Shown here piece by piece: positions 48,201-59,859 of a stretch of 64,000 nt of DNA; within the stretch, counting starts at the first letter, position 1, and each line of letters begins with the position of its first letter. Origin of the DNA: Anomaloglossus baeobatrachus. Lineage: Eukaryota; Chordata; Amphibia; Anura; Aromobatidae. The translations under genes and the position numbers were made by a program. The notes beneath the pieces were generated by a model. That model was not told the DNA's origin and did not search any database. It saw nothing but the letters and a program-made list of their open reading frames with translations. Where the stretch lies: positions 705,032,841 to 705,096,840 of the forward strand of contig NC_134353.1 of assembly GCF_048569485.1 (NCBI RefSeq), read 5' to 3'.

Positions 48201-51200
48201 ACATAGCACAAGGTATAGGGGGTCGCAGGTGTATCTATAGAGACGACCATCCTTACATAGAAGTAGGTATAGGGGGTCGCAGGTGTATCTATAGAGGTGA
48301 CTATCCTTACATAGCACTGAGTATAGGGGGTCGCAGGTGTATCTATAGAGGTGACCATCCTTACATAGCACTGAGTATAGGTGGTCGCAGATGTATCTAT
48401 AGAGGTGACCATCCTTACATAGCACTAGGTATAGGTGGTCGCAAGTGTATCTATAGAGGTGACCATCCTTACATAGCACTAGGTATAGGTGGTCGCAGGT
48501 GTATCTATAGAGGTGATCATCCTTACATAGCACAAGGTATAGGGGGTCGCAGGTGTATCTATAGAGGTGACCATCGTTACATAGCACTGAGTATAGGGGG
48601 TCGCAGGTGTATCTATAGAGGTGATCATCCTTACATAGCACTGAGTATAGGTGGTCGCAGATGTATCTATAGAGGTGACCATCCTTACATAGCACTGAGT
48701 ATAGGGGGTCGCAGGTGTATCTATAGAGGTGATCATCCTTACATAGCACTGAGTATAGGTGGTCGCAGATGTATCTATAGAGGTGACCATCCTTACATAG
48801 CACTAGGTATAGGTGGTCGCAGGTGTATCTATAGAGGTGACCATCCTTACATAGCACTAGGTATAGGTGGTCGCAGGTGTATCTATAGAGGTGATCATCC
48901 TTACATAGCACAAGGTATAGGGGGTCGCAGGTGTATCTATAGAGGTGACCATCGTTACATAGCACTGAGTATAGGGGGTCGCAGGTGTATCTATAGAGGT
49001 GACCATCCTTACATAGCATTGGTATAGGAGGTCGCAGGTTTATCTACAGAGGTGACCATCCTTACATAGCACTGGGTATAGGGGGTCACAGGTGAATCTA
49101 TAGAGGTGACCATCCTTACATAGCACTGAGTATAGGGGGTCGCAGGTGTATCTATAGAGGTGACCATCCTTACATAGCACTGAGTATAGGGGGTCGCAGA
49201 TGTATCTATAGAGGTGACCATCCTTACATAGCAGTAGGTATAGGGGGTCGCAGGTGTATCTATAGAGGTGACTATCCTTACATAGCACTGGGTATAGGGG
49301 GTCGCAGGTGTATCTATAGAGGTGACCATCCTTACATAGCACTGAGTATAGGGGGTCGCAGATGTATCTATAGAGGTGACCATCCTTACATAGCAGTAGG
49401 TATAGGGGGTCGCAGGTGTATCTATAGAGGTGACTATCCTTACATAGCACTGGGTATAGGGGGTCGCAGGTGTATCTATAGAGGTGACCATCCTTACATA
49501 GCACAAGGTATAGGGGGTCGCAGGTGTATCTATAGAGACGACCATCCTTACATAGAAGTAGGTATAGGGGGTCGCAGGTGTATCTATAGAGGTCACCATC
49601 CTTACATAGCACTGAGTATAGGTGGTCGCAGATGTATCTATAGAGGTGACCATCCTTACATAGCACAAGGTATAGGGGGTCGCAGGTGTATCTATAGAGG
49701 TGACCATCGTTACATAGCACTGAGTATATGGGGTCGCAGGTGTATCTACAGAGGTGACCATCCTTACATTGCACTGGGTATAGGGGGTCGCAGGTGTATC
49801 TACAGAGGTGACCATCCTTACATAGCACTGAGTATAGGGGGTCGCAGGTGTATCTACAGAGGTGACCATCCTTACATAGCACTGAGTATAGGGGGTCGCA
49901 GGTGTATCTATAGAGGTGACCATCCTTACATAGCATTGGTATAGGAGGTCGCAGGTGTATCTATAGAGGTGACCATCCTTACATAGCATTGGTATAGGAG
50001 GTCGCAGGTGTATCTATAGAGGTGACCATCCTTACATAGCACTGGGTATAGGGGGTCACAGGTGAATCTATAGAGGTGACCATCGTTACATAGCACTGAG
50101 TATAGGGGGTCGCAGGTGTATCTATAGAGGTGACCATCCTTACATAGCAGTAGGTATAGGGGGTCGCAGGTGTATCTATAGAGGTGACCATCCTTACATA
50201 GCACTGGGTATAGGGGGTCGCAGGTGTATCTATAGAGGTGACCATCCTTACATAGCACTGAGTATAGGGGGTCGCAGATGTATCTATAGAGGTGACCATC
50301 CTTACATAGCAGTAGGTATAGGGGGTCGCAGGTGTATCTATAGAGGTGACTATCCTTACATAGCACTGGGTATAGGGGGTCGCAGGTGTATCTATAGAGG
50401 TGACCATCCTTACATAGCACAAGGTATAGGTGGTCGCAGGTGTATCTATAGAGGTGACCATCCGTACATAGCACTGAGTATAGGGGGTCGCAGGTGTATC
50501 TATAGAGGTGATCATCCGTACATAGCACAAGGTATAGGTGGTCCCAGGTGTATCTATAGAGGTGACCATCCGTACATAGCACAAGGTATAGGGGGTCGCA
50601 GATGTATCTATAGAGGTGACCATCCTTACATAGCACTGGGTATAGGTGGTCGCAGGTGTATCTAAAGAGGTGACCATCCGTACATAGCACAAGGTATAGG
50701 GGGTCGCAGGTGTATCTATAGAGGTGACCATCGTTACATAGCACTGAGTATAGGGGGTCGCAGGTGTATCTATAGAGGTGACCATCCTTACATTGCACTG
50801 GGTATAGGGGGTCGCAGGTGTATCTATAGAGGTGACCATCCTTACATAGCACTGAGTATAGGGGGTCGCAGGTGTATCTATAGAGGTGACTATTCTTACA
50901 TAGTACTAGGTATAGGGGGTCGCAGATGTATCTATAGAGGTGCCCATCCTTACATAGCACTGAGTATAGGGGGTCGCAGGTGTATCTATAGAGGTGACCA
51001 TCCTTACATAGCATTGGCATAGGAGGTCGCAGGTGTATCTATAGAGGTGACCATCCTTACATAGCATTGGTATAGGGGGTCGCAGGTGTATCTATAGAGG
51101 TGACTATTCTTACATAGCACTAGGTATAGGGGGTCGCAGATGTATCTATAGATGTGACCATCCTTATACAGCAATAGGTATAGGGGGTCACAGGTGTATC

Positions 51201-54200
51201 TACAGAGGTGACCATCCTTACATAGCACTGGGTATAGGGGGTCGCAGGTGTATCTATAGAGGTGACCATCCTTACATTGCACTAGGTATAGGGGGTCGCA
51301 GGTTTATCTACAGAGGTGACCATCCTTACATAACACTGAATATAGGGGGTCGCAGGTGTATCTATAGAGGTGACCATCCTTACATAGCACTGAGTATAGG
51401 GGGTCGCAGGTGTATCTATAGAGGTGACCATCCTTACATAGCACTGAGTATAGGGGGTCGCAGATATATCTATAGAGGTGACCATCCTTACATTGCACTG
51501 AGTATAGGGGGTCGCAGGTGTATCTATAGAGGTGACCATCCTTACATAGCACTGAGTATAGGGGGTCGCAGGTGTATCTATAGAGGTGACTATTCTTACA
51601 TAGTACTAGGTATAGGGGGTCGCAGATGTATCTATAGAGGTGCCCATCCTTACATAGCACTGAGTATAGGGGGTCGCAGGTGTATCTATAGAGGTGACCA
51701 TCCTTACATAGCATTGGCATAGGAGGTCGCAGGTGTATCTATAGAGGTGACCATCCTTACATAGCATTGGTATAGGGGGTCGCAGGTGTATCTATAGAGG
51801 TGACTATTCTTACATAGCACTAGGTATAGGGGGTCGCAGATGTATCTATAGATGTGACCATCCTTATACAGCAATAGGTATAGGGGGTCACAGGTGTATC
51901 TACAGAGGTGACCATCCTTACATAGCACTGGGTATAGGGGGTCGCAGGTGTATCTATAGAGGTGACCATCCTTACATTGCACTAGGTATAGGGGGTCGCA
52001 GGTTTATCTACAGAGGTGACCATCCTTACATAACACTGAATATAGGGGGTCGCAGGTGTATCTATAGAGGTGACCATCCTTACATAGCACTGAGTATAGG
52101 GGGTCGCAGGTGTATCTATAGAGGTGACCATCCTAACATAGCATTGGTATAGGGGGTCGCAGGTGTATCTATAGAGGTGACCATCCTTACATTGCACTAG
52201 GTATAGGGGGGGGTCACAGGTGTATCTATAGAGGTGACCATCCTTACATAGCATTGGTATAGGTGGTCGCAGGTGTATCTATAGAGGTAACCATCCTTAC
52301 ATAGCACTAGGTATAGGGGGTTGCAGGTTTATCTACAGAGGTGACCATCCTTACATAGCACTGAGTATAGGGGGTCGCAGGTGTATCTATAGAGGTGACC
52401 ATCCTTACATAGCACTGAGTATAGGGGGTCGCAGGTGTATCTATAGAGGTGACCATCCTTACATAGCATTGGTATAGGAGGTCGCAGGTGTATGTATAGA
52501 GACGACCATCCTTACATAGCACTAGGTATAGGGGGTCGCAGATGTATCTATAGAGGTGATCATCCTTACATAGCACTAGGTATAGGGGGTCGCAGATGTA
52601 TCTATAGAGGTGACCATCCTTACATAGCACTTGGTATAGGGGGTCGCAGGTGTATCTATAGAGGTGACCATCCTTACATAGCACTGGGTATAGGGGGTCA
52701 CAGGTGTATCTATAGAGGTGACCATACTTACATAGCACAGAGTATAGGGGGTCGCAGGTTTATCTACAGAGGTGACCATCCTTACATAGCACTGAGTATA
52801 GGGGGTCGCAGGTGTATCTATAGAGGTGACCATACTTACATAGCACTGAGTATAGGGGGTCGCAGGTGTATCTATAGAGGTGACCATACTTACATAGCAC
52901 AGAGTATAGGGGGTCGCAGGTTTATCTACAGAGGTGACCATCCTTACATAGCACTGAATATAGGGGGTCGCAGGTGTATCTATAGAGGTGACCATACTTA
53001 CATAGCACTGAGTATAGGGGGTCGCAGGTGTATCTATAGAGGTGACCATCCTTACATAGCACTGAGTATAGGGGGTCGCAGGTGTATCTATAGAGGTGAC
53101 CATCCTTACATAGCACTGAGTATAGGGGGTCGCAGATGTATCTATAGAGGTGACCATCCTTACATAGCACTAGGTATAGGTGGTCGCAGGTGTATCTATA
53201 GAGGTGACCATACTTACATAGCACTGAGTATAGGGGGTCGCAGGTTTATCTACAGAGGTGACCATCCTTACATAGCACTGAATATAGGGGGTCGCAGGTG
53301 TATCTATAGAGGTGACCATCCTTACATAGCACTGAGTATAGGGGGTCGCAGGTGTATCTATAGAGGTGACCATACTTACATAGCACTGAGTATAGGGGGT
53401 CGCAGGTGTATCTATAGAGGTGACCATCCTTACATAGCACTGAGTATAGGGGGTCGCAGGTGTATCTATAGAGGTGACCATCCTTACATAGCACTGGGTA
53501 TAGGGGGTCGCAGGTGTATCTATAGAGGTGACCATCCTTACATAGCACTGGGTATAGGGGGTCGCAGGTGTATCTATAGAGGTGACTATCCTTACATAGC
53601 ACAAGGTATAGGGGGTCACAGGTGAATCTATAGAGGTGACCATCCTTACATAGCACTGAGTATAGGGGGTTGCAGATGTATCTATAGAGGTGACCATCCT
53701 TACATAGCACTGGGTATAGGGGGTCGCAGGTGTATCTATAGAGGTGACCATCCTTACATAGCACTGGGTATAGGGGGTCGCAGGTGTATCTATAGAGGTG
53801 ACCATCCTTACATAGCACAAGGTATAGGGGGTCACAGGTGAATCTATAGAGGTGACCATCCTTACATAGCACTGGGTATAGGGGGTCGCAGGTGTATCTA
53901 TAGAGGTGACCATCCTTACATAGCATTGGTATAGGAGGTCGCAGGTGTATGTATAGAGACGACCATCCTTACATAGCACTAGGTATAGGGGGTCGCAGAT
54001 GTATCTATAGAGGTGATCATCCTTACATAGCACTAGGTATAGGGGGTCGCAGATGTATCTATAGAGGTGACCATCCTTACATAGCACTTGGTATAGGGGG
54101 TCGCAGGTGTATCTATAGAGGTGACCATCCTTACATAGCACTGGGTATAGGGGGTCACAGGTGTAGCTATAGAGGTGACCATACTTACATAGCACAGAGT

Positions 54201-55673
54201 ATAGGGGGTCGCAGGTTTATCTACAGAGGTGACCATCCTTACATAGCACTGAGTATAGGGGGTCGCAGGTGTATCTATAGAGGTGACCATACTTACATAG
54301 CACTGAGTATAGGGGGTCGCAGGTGTATCTATAGAGGTGACCATACTTACATAGCACAGAGTATAGGGGGTCGCAGGTTTATCTACAGAGGTGACCATCC
54401 TTACATAGCACTGAATATAGGGGGTCGCAGGTGTATCTATAGAGGTGACCATACTTACATAGCACTGAGTATAGGGGGTCGCAGGTGTATCTATAGAGGT
54501 GACCATCCTTACATAGCACTGAGTATAGGGGGTCGCATGTGTATCTATAGAGGTGACCATCCTTACATAGCACTGGGTATAGGGGGTCGCAGGTGTATCT
54601 ATAGAGGTGACCATCCTTACATAGCACTGAGTATAGGGGGTCGCAGATGTATCTATAGAGGTGACCATCCTTACATAGCACTAGGTATAGGTGGTCGCAG
54701 GTGTATCTATAGAGGTGACCATCCTTACATAGCACTGGGTATAGGGGGTCGCAGATGTATCTATAGAGGTGACCATCCTTACATAGCAGTAGGTATAGGG
54801 GGTCGCAGGTGTATCTATAGAGGTGACCATACTTACATAGCACTGAGTATAGGGGGTCGCAGGTTTATCTACAGAGGTGACCATCCTTACATAGCACTGA
54901 ATATAGGGGGTCGCAGGTGTATCTATAGAGGTGACCATCCTTACATAGCACTGAGTATAGGGGGTCGCAGGTGTATCTATAGAGGTGACCATACTTACAT
55001 AGCACTGAGTATAGGGGGTCGCAGGTGTATCTATAGAGGTGACCATCCTTACATAGCACTGAGTATAGGGGGTCGCAGGTGTATCTATAGAGGTGACCAT
55101 CCTTATATAGCACTGAGTATAGGGGGTCGCAGGTGTATCTATAGAGGTGACCATCCTTACATAGCACTGGGTATAGGGGGTCGCAGGTGTATCTATAGAG
55201 GTGACCATCCTTACATAGCACTGAGTATAGGGGGTCGCAGGTGTATCTATAGAGGTGACCATCCTTACATAGCACTGGGTATAGGGGGTCGCAGGTGTAT
55301 CTATAGAGGTGACCATCCTTACATAGCACTGGGTATAGGGGGTCGCAGGTGTATCTATAGAGGTGACTATCCTTACATAGCACAAGGTATAGGGGGTCAC
55401 AGGTGAATCTATAGAGGTGACCATCCTTACATAGCACTGGGTATAGGGGGTTGCAGATGTATCTATAGAGGTGACCATCCTTACATAGCACTGGGTATAG
55501 GGGGTCGCAGGTGTATCTATAGAGGTGACCATCCTTACATAGCACTGGGTATAGGGGGTCGCAGGTGTATCTATAGAGGTGACCATCCTTACATAGCACT
55601 GGGTATAGGGGGTCGCAGATATATCTATAGAGGTGACCATCCTTACATAGCACTGAGTATAGGGGGTCGCAGG
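45232..55673. repeat. 54-bp satellite, block 2, about 193 units
   Basis: Same unit as 36525-39555. The array shows higher-order duplications: about 971 bp (for example GAGACGACC at 47271 and 48242), 700 bp (50.8-51.4 kb and 51.5-52.1 kb, with no difference noticed in about 600 bp) and 1457 bp (from 52501 and from 53958). The right edge is sharp, with a canonical unit ending at GGGGGTCGCAGG, followed by unrelated sequence about 500 bp before the CLDN5 start codon. Open frames of up to 503 codons are repeat translations. Confidence 0.97.
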
Positions 55674-55993
55674 TTGTGCTGTTAGGACTGGTTTATGACA
55701 GACACTTTCAGTGATGACTATGACGCAGAATGTCTCGGGTGGTCTGACATGGCTGGGGGGGCGCAGTGTCGGTATTCCCCAGGATTTGTGTGATATGACA
55801 CATGCTATGGGTCACCCCTTCCTGAGATCACAGCACACCCTGTCCCCCTCACTGCTGTTTTTTCTTTTTTATTACTTTCTGTACTTCTTGTTCTTGGTCA
55901 GGTCCCCCTCCCCCCCCCAGGAGCCCCCCCATCCCAGCCCTTCCTACCATTAGTCACTACATATCTGACTGAGCAGACCCTGACCCCAGCCTG

Positions 55994-56085
55994 ATTGGTG
56001 GTCTCCAGATGCTGGAGCCCCTGATTGGCTGAGTGGGCAGCCCTGGGGCGAGGCTGCTCTGAAGTTGGAGAGCTACTTAATAAGG
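55994..56085 (+). promoter_or_regulatory. CLDN5: Probable CLDN5 promoter elements
   Basis: Two inverted CCAAT boxes (ATTGG at 55994-55998 and 56024-56028) are 30 bp apart, inside CTGATTGG in both cases. About 50 bp further on is ACTTAATAAGG (56075-56085), which could act as a TATA-like or CArG-like box. The start codon follows 90 bp later. Spacing is consistent with a transcription start near 56105-56115. This is inferred from motifs only. Confidence 0.45.
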
Positions 56086-56174
56086 GGGGCAGAGGCTGGA
56101 GACTCACATTCACCCTGGCAGCAGCGGGCACAGTCACCCTGGAGAGCAGACCAGCCCTGGCCACACAGCACAAG

Positions 56175-56822
56175 ATGGGTGCCTTCGCTCTGGAGATCTT
56201 CGGTCTGTCCATCTGCATCATTGGCTGGGTCGGGGTGATCCTGGCATGTGCGCTGCCCATGTGGCAGGTGTCTGCCTTCATCGAGCAGAACATCGTGGTG
56301 GCACAGTTCACCTGGGAAGGGCTGTGGATGTCGTGCGTGGTGCAGAGCACGGGGCAGATGCAGTGCAAGGTGTATGACTCTATCCTGGCGCTGGAGCCGG
56401 AGCTGCAGGCGGGCAGGGCGCTCACTGTCCTGGCTGCCATCGTGGGGCTGATCGCCCTGCTGGTCACGGTGGTCGGAGCGCAGTGCACCACCTGCTTCCA
56501 GGGCAGCAGTGTGAAGAGCCGCATCGTGTTCGCCGGGGGAGTGATGTACATCGTGACGGGGCTGCTGGTGCTCATCCCGCTGTGCTGGACCGCCAACATC
56601 GTCATCAAGGACTTCTTCAACCCCCATGTGCCAGCCTCCAAGAAGAGGGAGATGGGGGCAGCACTGTATGTCGGCTGGGCAGCCACTGCCCTCCTCCTCC
56701 TCGGTGGGGTCCTGATATGCCTGTCCTGCCCTATGAGGGGGCAGCGGACACCGCCGGTGAAGTACTCTGCCTCCCGGAGACCAACCTCCAATGGGGACTA
56801 CGACAAGAAGAACTATGTGTAG
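56175..56822 (+). CDS. CLDN5: Claudin-5, tight junction membrane protein
   Basis: 215 residues in one exon, as in other CLDN5 genes (human 218). Claudins are four-pass membrane proteins whose extracellular loops seal the paracellular space; claudin-5 is the main claudin of endothelial barriers. Visible features: membrane segments about 8-28, 81-101, 117-137 and 161-183; the first-loop signature W30, G49-L50-W51, C54 and C64; R81 after the loop; and the C-terminal PDZ-binding end KNYV. The tail [20 protein letters not shown] is close to the mammalian claudin-5 tail and decides the name. The start ATG at 56175 has A at -3 and G at +4 and gives the standard MGxxALEIxGL beginning; an in-frame ATG at 56025 would add 50 residues unlike any claudin. 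The second loop reads [17 protein letters not shown], where R158 replaces the tyrosine of human claudin-5, a form more like claudin-3 or -4. A close paralogue is the main alternative. Confidence 0.9.
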   Translation: MGAFALEIFGLSICIIGWVGVILACALPMWQVSAFIEQNIVVAQFTWEGLWMSCVVQSTGQMQCKVYDSILALEPELQAGRALTVLAAIVGLIALLVTVVGAQCTTCFQGSSVKSRIVFAGGVMYIVTGLLVLIPLCWTANIVIKDFFNPHVPASKKREMGAALYVGWAATALLLLGGVLICLSCPMRGQRTPPVKYSASRRPTSNGDYDKKNYV

Positions 56823-57049
56823 GGACACCCCGGGCACAGCCCTGGCACCGTCACCTGTGGAGGAAGGAACCCCCACAAGTGACCTCCTCACGGACTAGTG
56901 CATGGGTATACGGACCTCTGCGCCCTGCAGCGGGCAGCGCCGGGCCACCATCATCTGGACGACTGGAACATTACTGGAACTTGATGCTTCTGAGTGGCGG
57001 TGTCTGCAGTCACTGTGTATATATGTGTAGATAGAAAGACATTCCTCCA
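56823..57049 (+). other. CLDN5: Start of the CLDN5 3' UTR
   Basis: Unique sequence following the stop codon, without a polyadenylation signal, leading straight into the 63-bp minisatellite. The transcript probably extends beyond it. Confidence 0.5.
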
Positions 57050-58005
57050 AGCCAGAGGTGCCTCCTGTACCCCATGTGTGCCCACCCAGTGCTATGGGGA
57101 GGGCTAGTACAATGCTAGAGGTGCCACCTGTACCCCATGTGTGCCCACCCAGTGCTATGGGGAGGGCTAGTACAATGCTAGAGGTGCCACCTGTACCCCA
57201 TGTGTGCCCACCCAGTGCTATGGGGAGGGCTAGTACAATGCTAGAGGTGCCACCTGTACCCCATGTGTGCCCACCCAGTGCTATGGGGAGGGCTAGTACA
57301 ATGCTAGAGGTGCCACCTGTACCCCATGTGTGCCCACCCAGTGCTATGGGGAGGGCTAGTACAATGCTAGAGGTGCCACCTGTACCCCATGTGTGCCCAC
57401 CCAGTGCTATGAGGAGGGTTATTACAAAGCTAGAGGTGCCACCTGTACCCCATGTGTGCCCACCCAGTGCTATGGGGAGGGCTAGTACAATGCTAGAGGT
57501 GCCACCTGTACCCCATGTGTGCCCACCCAGTGCTATGGGGAGGGCTAGTACAATGCTAGAGGTGCCTCCTGTACCCCATGTGTGCCCACCCAGTGCTATG
57601 GGGAGGGCTAGTACAATGCTAGAGGTGCCACCTGTACCCCATGTGTGCCCACCCAGTGCTATGAGGAGGGTTATTACAAAGCCAGAAGTGCCACCTGTAC
57701 CCCATGTGTGCCCACCCAGTGCTATGGGGAGGGTTATTACAAAGCTAGAGGTGCCACCAGTACCCCATGTGTGCCCACCCAGTGGTATGGGGAGGGCTAG
57801 TACAATTCTAGAGGTGCCACTTGTACCCCTATGTGTGCCCACCCAGTGCTATGAGGAGGGTTATTACAAAGCCAGAAGTGCCACCTGTACCCTATGTGTG
57901 CCCACCCAGTGGTATGGGGAGGACTAGTACAAAACCAGAGGTGCTACCTGTACCCCATGTGTGCCCACCCAGTGTTAGGAGGGCTAGTATAAAGTCAGAT
58001 GTGAC
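57050..58005. repeat. 63-bp minisatellite, about 15 copies
   Basis: GTGCCACCTGTACCCCATGT recurs every 63 bp from about 57058. Two main unit types differ at the end: GGGGAGGGCTAGTACAATGC and GAGGAGGGTTATTACAAAGC. The first block is the first type; the second type appears singly and then more often to the right. Since 63 is divisible by three, both strands keep open frames of about 300 codons, which are not genes. It lies in the probable 3' UTR of CLDN5. Confidence 0.95.
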
Positions 58006-58466
58006 ACATGTACCCCCATGTGTGCCAGTACAGTGCCTGGATCATGGTAAGCAGATTGAGCTGGTATTGGCTGGTTGGATTGAGCTTTGTTCTCCCCATT
58101 ATTGTGGGCAGGATTTTGTGGCATCCCCCGCTTGTTCAGTGCAGCACTTGGGGAACTTCTTCATCATGTTTTTTGTACATTTTTACTAGTATTACATTCC
58201 ATGGCTGGTAAGGCTGTGTTCACACACTGGCAGAGTGGGCATAGTCGGAAACTCAATGGGCTGTCCTGTAGAAAGCATTCAGTGTCTCTAATGATAAACT
58301 ACCATTATCTCACAGGTGACATCTGGCACGACGTGATATTGAGTCGCAGCACTACCACTATGTGTAAACCAGGTCTTATAACTTAGGGCAATATGGAGAC
58401 TGTAGAATGGATGCCCCCTGCTTTATCTCTAGATGTATTTTCTGTTCTTTGTGGTCTGCAGAAGTC

Positions 58467-58472
58467 ATTAAA
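58467..58472 (+). terminator. CLDN5: Candidate proximal polyadenylation signal
   Basis: ATTAAA, the first such hexamer that I see downstream of CLDN5, about 1.6 kb after the stop codon. Unproven. Confidence 0.3.
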
Positions 58473-58479
58473 TAGTTAA

Positions 58480-59097
58480 ATGTGGAAAAACATTGCAGTA
58501 CAAAAATGCCCCAAGTAGCCTCATCCTAAGAGTATGTGCAAACTAAGGTTTCTTATATGTTTTTGCAGAGGAAACTACTCGAAAACTAGAAGTTTAAGAG
58601 GATTTGTGAAGATTTGATGAGTTTCTGCACCAAAAACTGCTAAAACCCTCAGTGTGCACCTTGTGGTTATTCTCACCCTTAGTATTTTTACGTTTTTAAA
58701 GTGGAAACCACTTAAGGAAACTTTATTTGAAGGAGTTTGTCTTTTCCTGAAGTGGTTTTGAGGACTTTTGGAACAGTTGCTTTTTCCTGAATCTTTTTTC
58801 TTGTCATTTAGCAGTGCCTAGTCTGAAGCTGATTCCATCACGATCACCCTAAAACAAGGGGCATCAGCTTTTTTCCCCATTAGACATTTTACAAATTATC
58901 TTCAGGAAAAACAAAGCTGGAATGAACAGCATAGTGGATTATCCACATAAGGGTCTGTGCAGACTTGGTCTTTTTGTTGAGTTTTCGGAGAAGAAACTGA
59001 GCAGAAACTCGGAGGTTTTTCAGGAGTATTGAGAATTGAAGGAGGATTTGGAAAGTTTCCACTCAGTTTAAGCTCCGAAAACTGTCCACATAGCCCA
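58480..59097. other. Intergenic or distal 3' UTR, repeat traces
   Basis: Contains decayed phrases of transposon ends (for example AAGAGTATGTGCAAACTAAG near 58527). No gene. Confidence 0.35.
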
Positions 59098-59311
59098 AAG
59101 GGTGGTTTACACGCTGCGACATCGCTAGTGATCTCGTTAGCGATGTGACACGCCAGATCACACATACGATTTCCCGAGATCGCACACGTGACCGGCGCTT
59201 AAAAAAAACAAAAAAAAAACGTATGTGCGATCTCGGCAAATCTTATCTGCGATCTGGCGTGTCACATCGCTAACAAGATCACTAGCAATGTCGCAGCGTG
59301 TAAAGCACCAT
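59098..59311. mobile_element. Palindromic MITE, about 214 bp
   Basis: Almost fully palindromic: left AGGGTGGTTTACACGCTGCG, right read inverted ATGGTGCTTTACACGCTGCG. Paired inner blocks GATCTCGTTAGCGATGTGAC and GTCACATCGCTAACAAGATC are separated by an A-rich centre. No target duplication could be fixed. Confidence 0.7.
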
Positions 59312-59651
59312 TAAATGTAGAGAAAGAGATTTCCAAGTGTTTGTGAAGAAGATTTTTGAGCCGATCCACTAGAAACCCTTCAGTGTGAACATAGCCTAAG
59401 GGCTAGCAGCAGTCCCATATGAGCGGCCTGATTAATACAGTTATATATATAATGAATGAACTATTCACAGACCAGGACATTCCCTCTAATATTGTATCCA
59501 GAGGATCTGAAGGATAAGTACAATTCTCAGTATTCGCAATGCATCTCATTAGGATTTGTCCCATTTAATAACTTCTTCAGAAACTGGATTTCTTTTGTTT
59601 GGTACCTTTTTAAATACTATATAAAATGTTTTACATGTGCTGTCATTCTGT

Positions 59652-59729
59652 ATTAAAGGATCCTTTTATTTAAATGTATGCAAAAAAAAAAAGGTGTACC
59701 AAAGTCTTTGTATTTTCAATATAAATAAA
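59652..59729 (+). terminator. CLDN5: Candidate distal polyadenylation signals
   Basis: ATTAAA at 59652-59657 and AATAAA at 59724-59729 end an A/T-rich stretch (59440-59740) that looks like a 3' UTR end. If used by CLDN5, its 3' UTR would be about 2.8 kb and would include the minisatellite and a MITE. Confidence 0.3.
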
Positions 59730-59811
59730 TGATTTTTTAAGAAAAACACCATATTTCTTTTAATTATTTATTATATAAATATTTAAATTATGTTTTGTAT
59801 TATTTTATAAA

Positions 59812-59814
<3 letters not shown>

Positions 59815-59852
<38 letters not shown>
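59815..59852. repeat. (TA)n microsatellite
   Basis: About 19 TA units. Confidence 0.95.
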
Positions 59853-59856
<4 letters not shown>

Positions 59857-59859
59857 TAA

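Noticed and set aside
36593-55653. Many long open frames (up to 503 codons) on both strands with 18-residue periodic proteins
   Set aside because: They are forced by the 54-bp unit being a multiple of three. Overlapping frames are open at once, there is no unique start or end, and they shift wherever a 53-bp unit occurs.
36525-55673. CRISPR-like look of the 54-bp array
   Set aside because: There are no unique spacers; the whole unit repeats, and the setting is vertebrate.
56025-56174. Upstream in-frame ATG extending the claudin by 50 residues
   Set aside because: The extension has no claudin similarity, would lie in front of the first membrane segment, and the ATG at 56175 gives the standard N-terminus with a good start context.
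56073-56891. Antisense frames over CLDN5 of 272 and 297 codons
   Set aside because: They mirror the G/C-rich codons of the claudin gene; no domain or motif is visible.
56895-57927. Open frames of about 300 codons on both strands after CLDN5
   Set aside because: They are translations of the 63-bp minisatellite; 63 is divisible by three.
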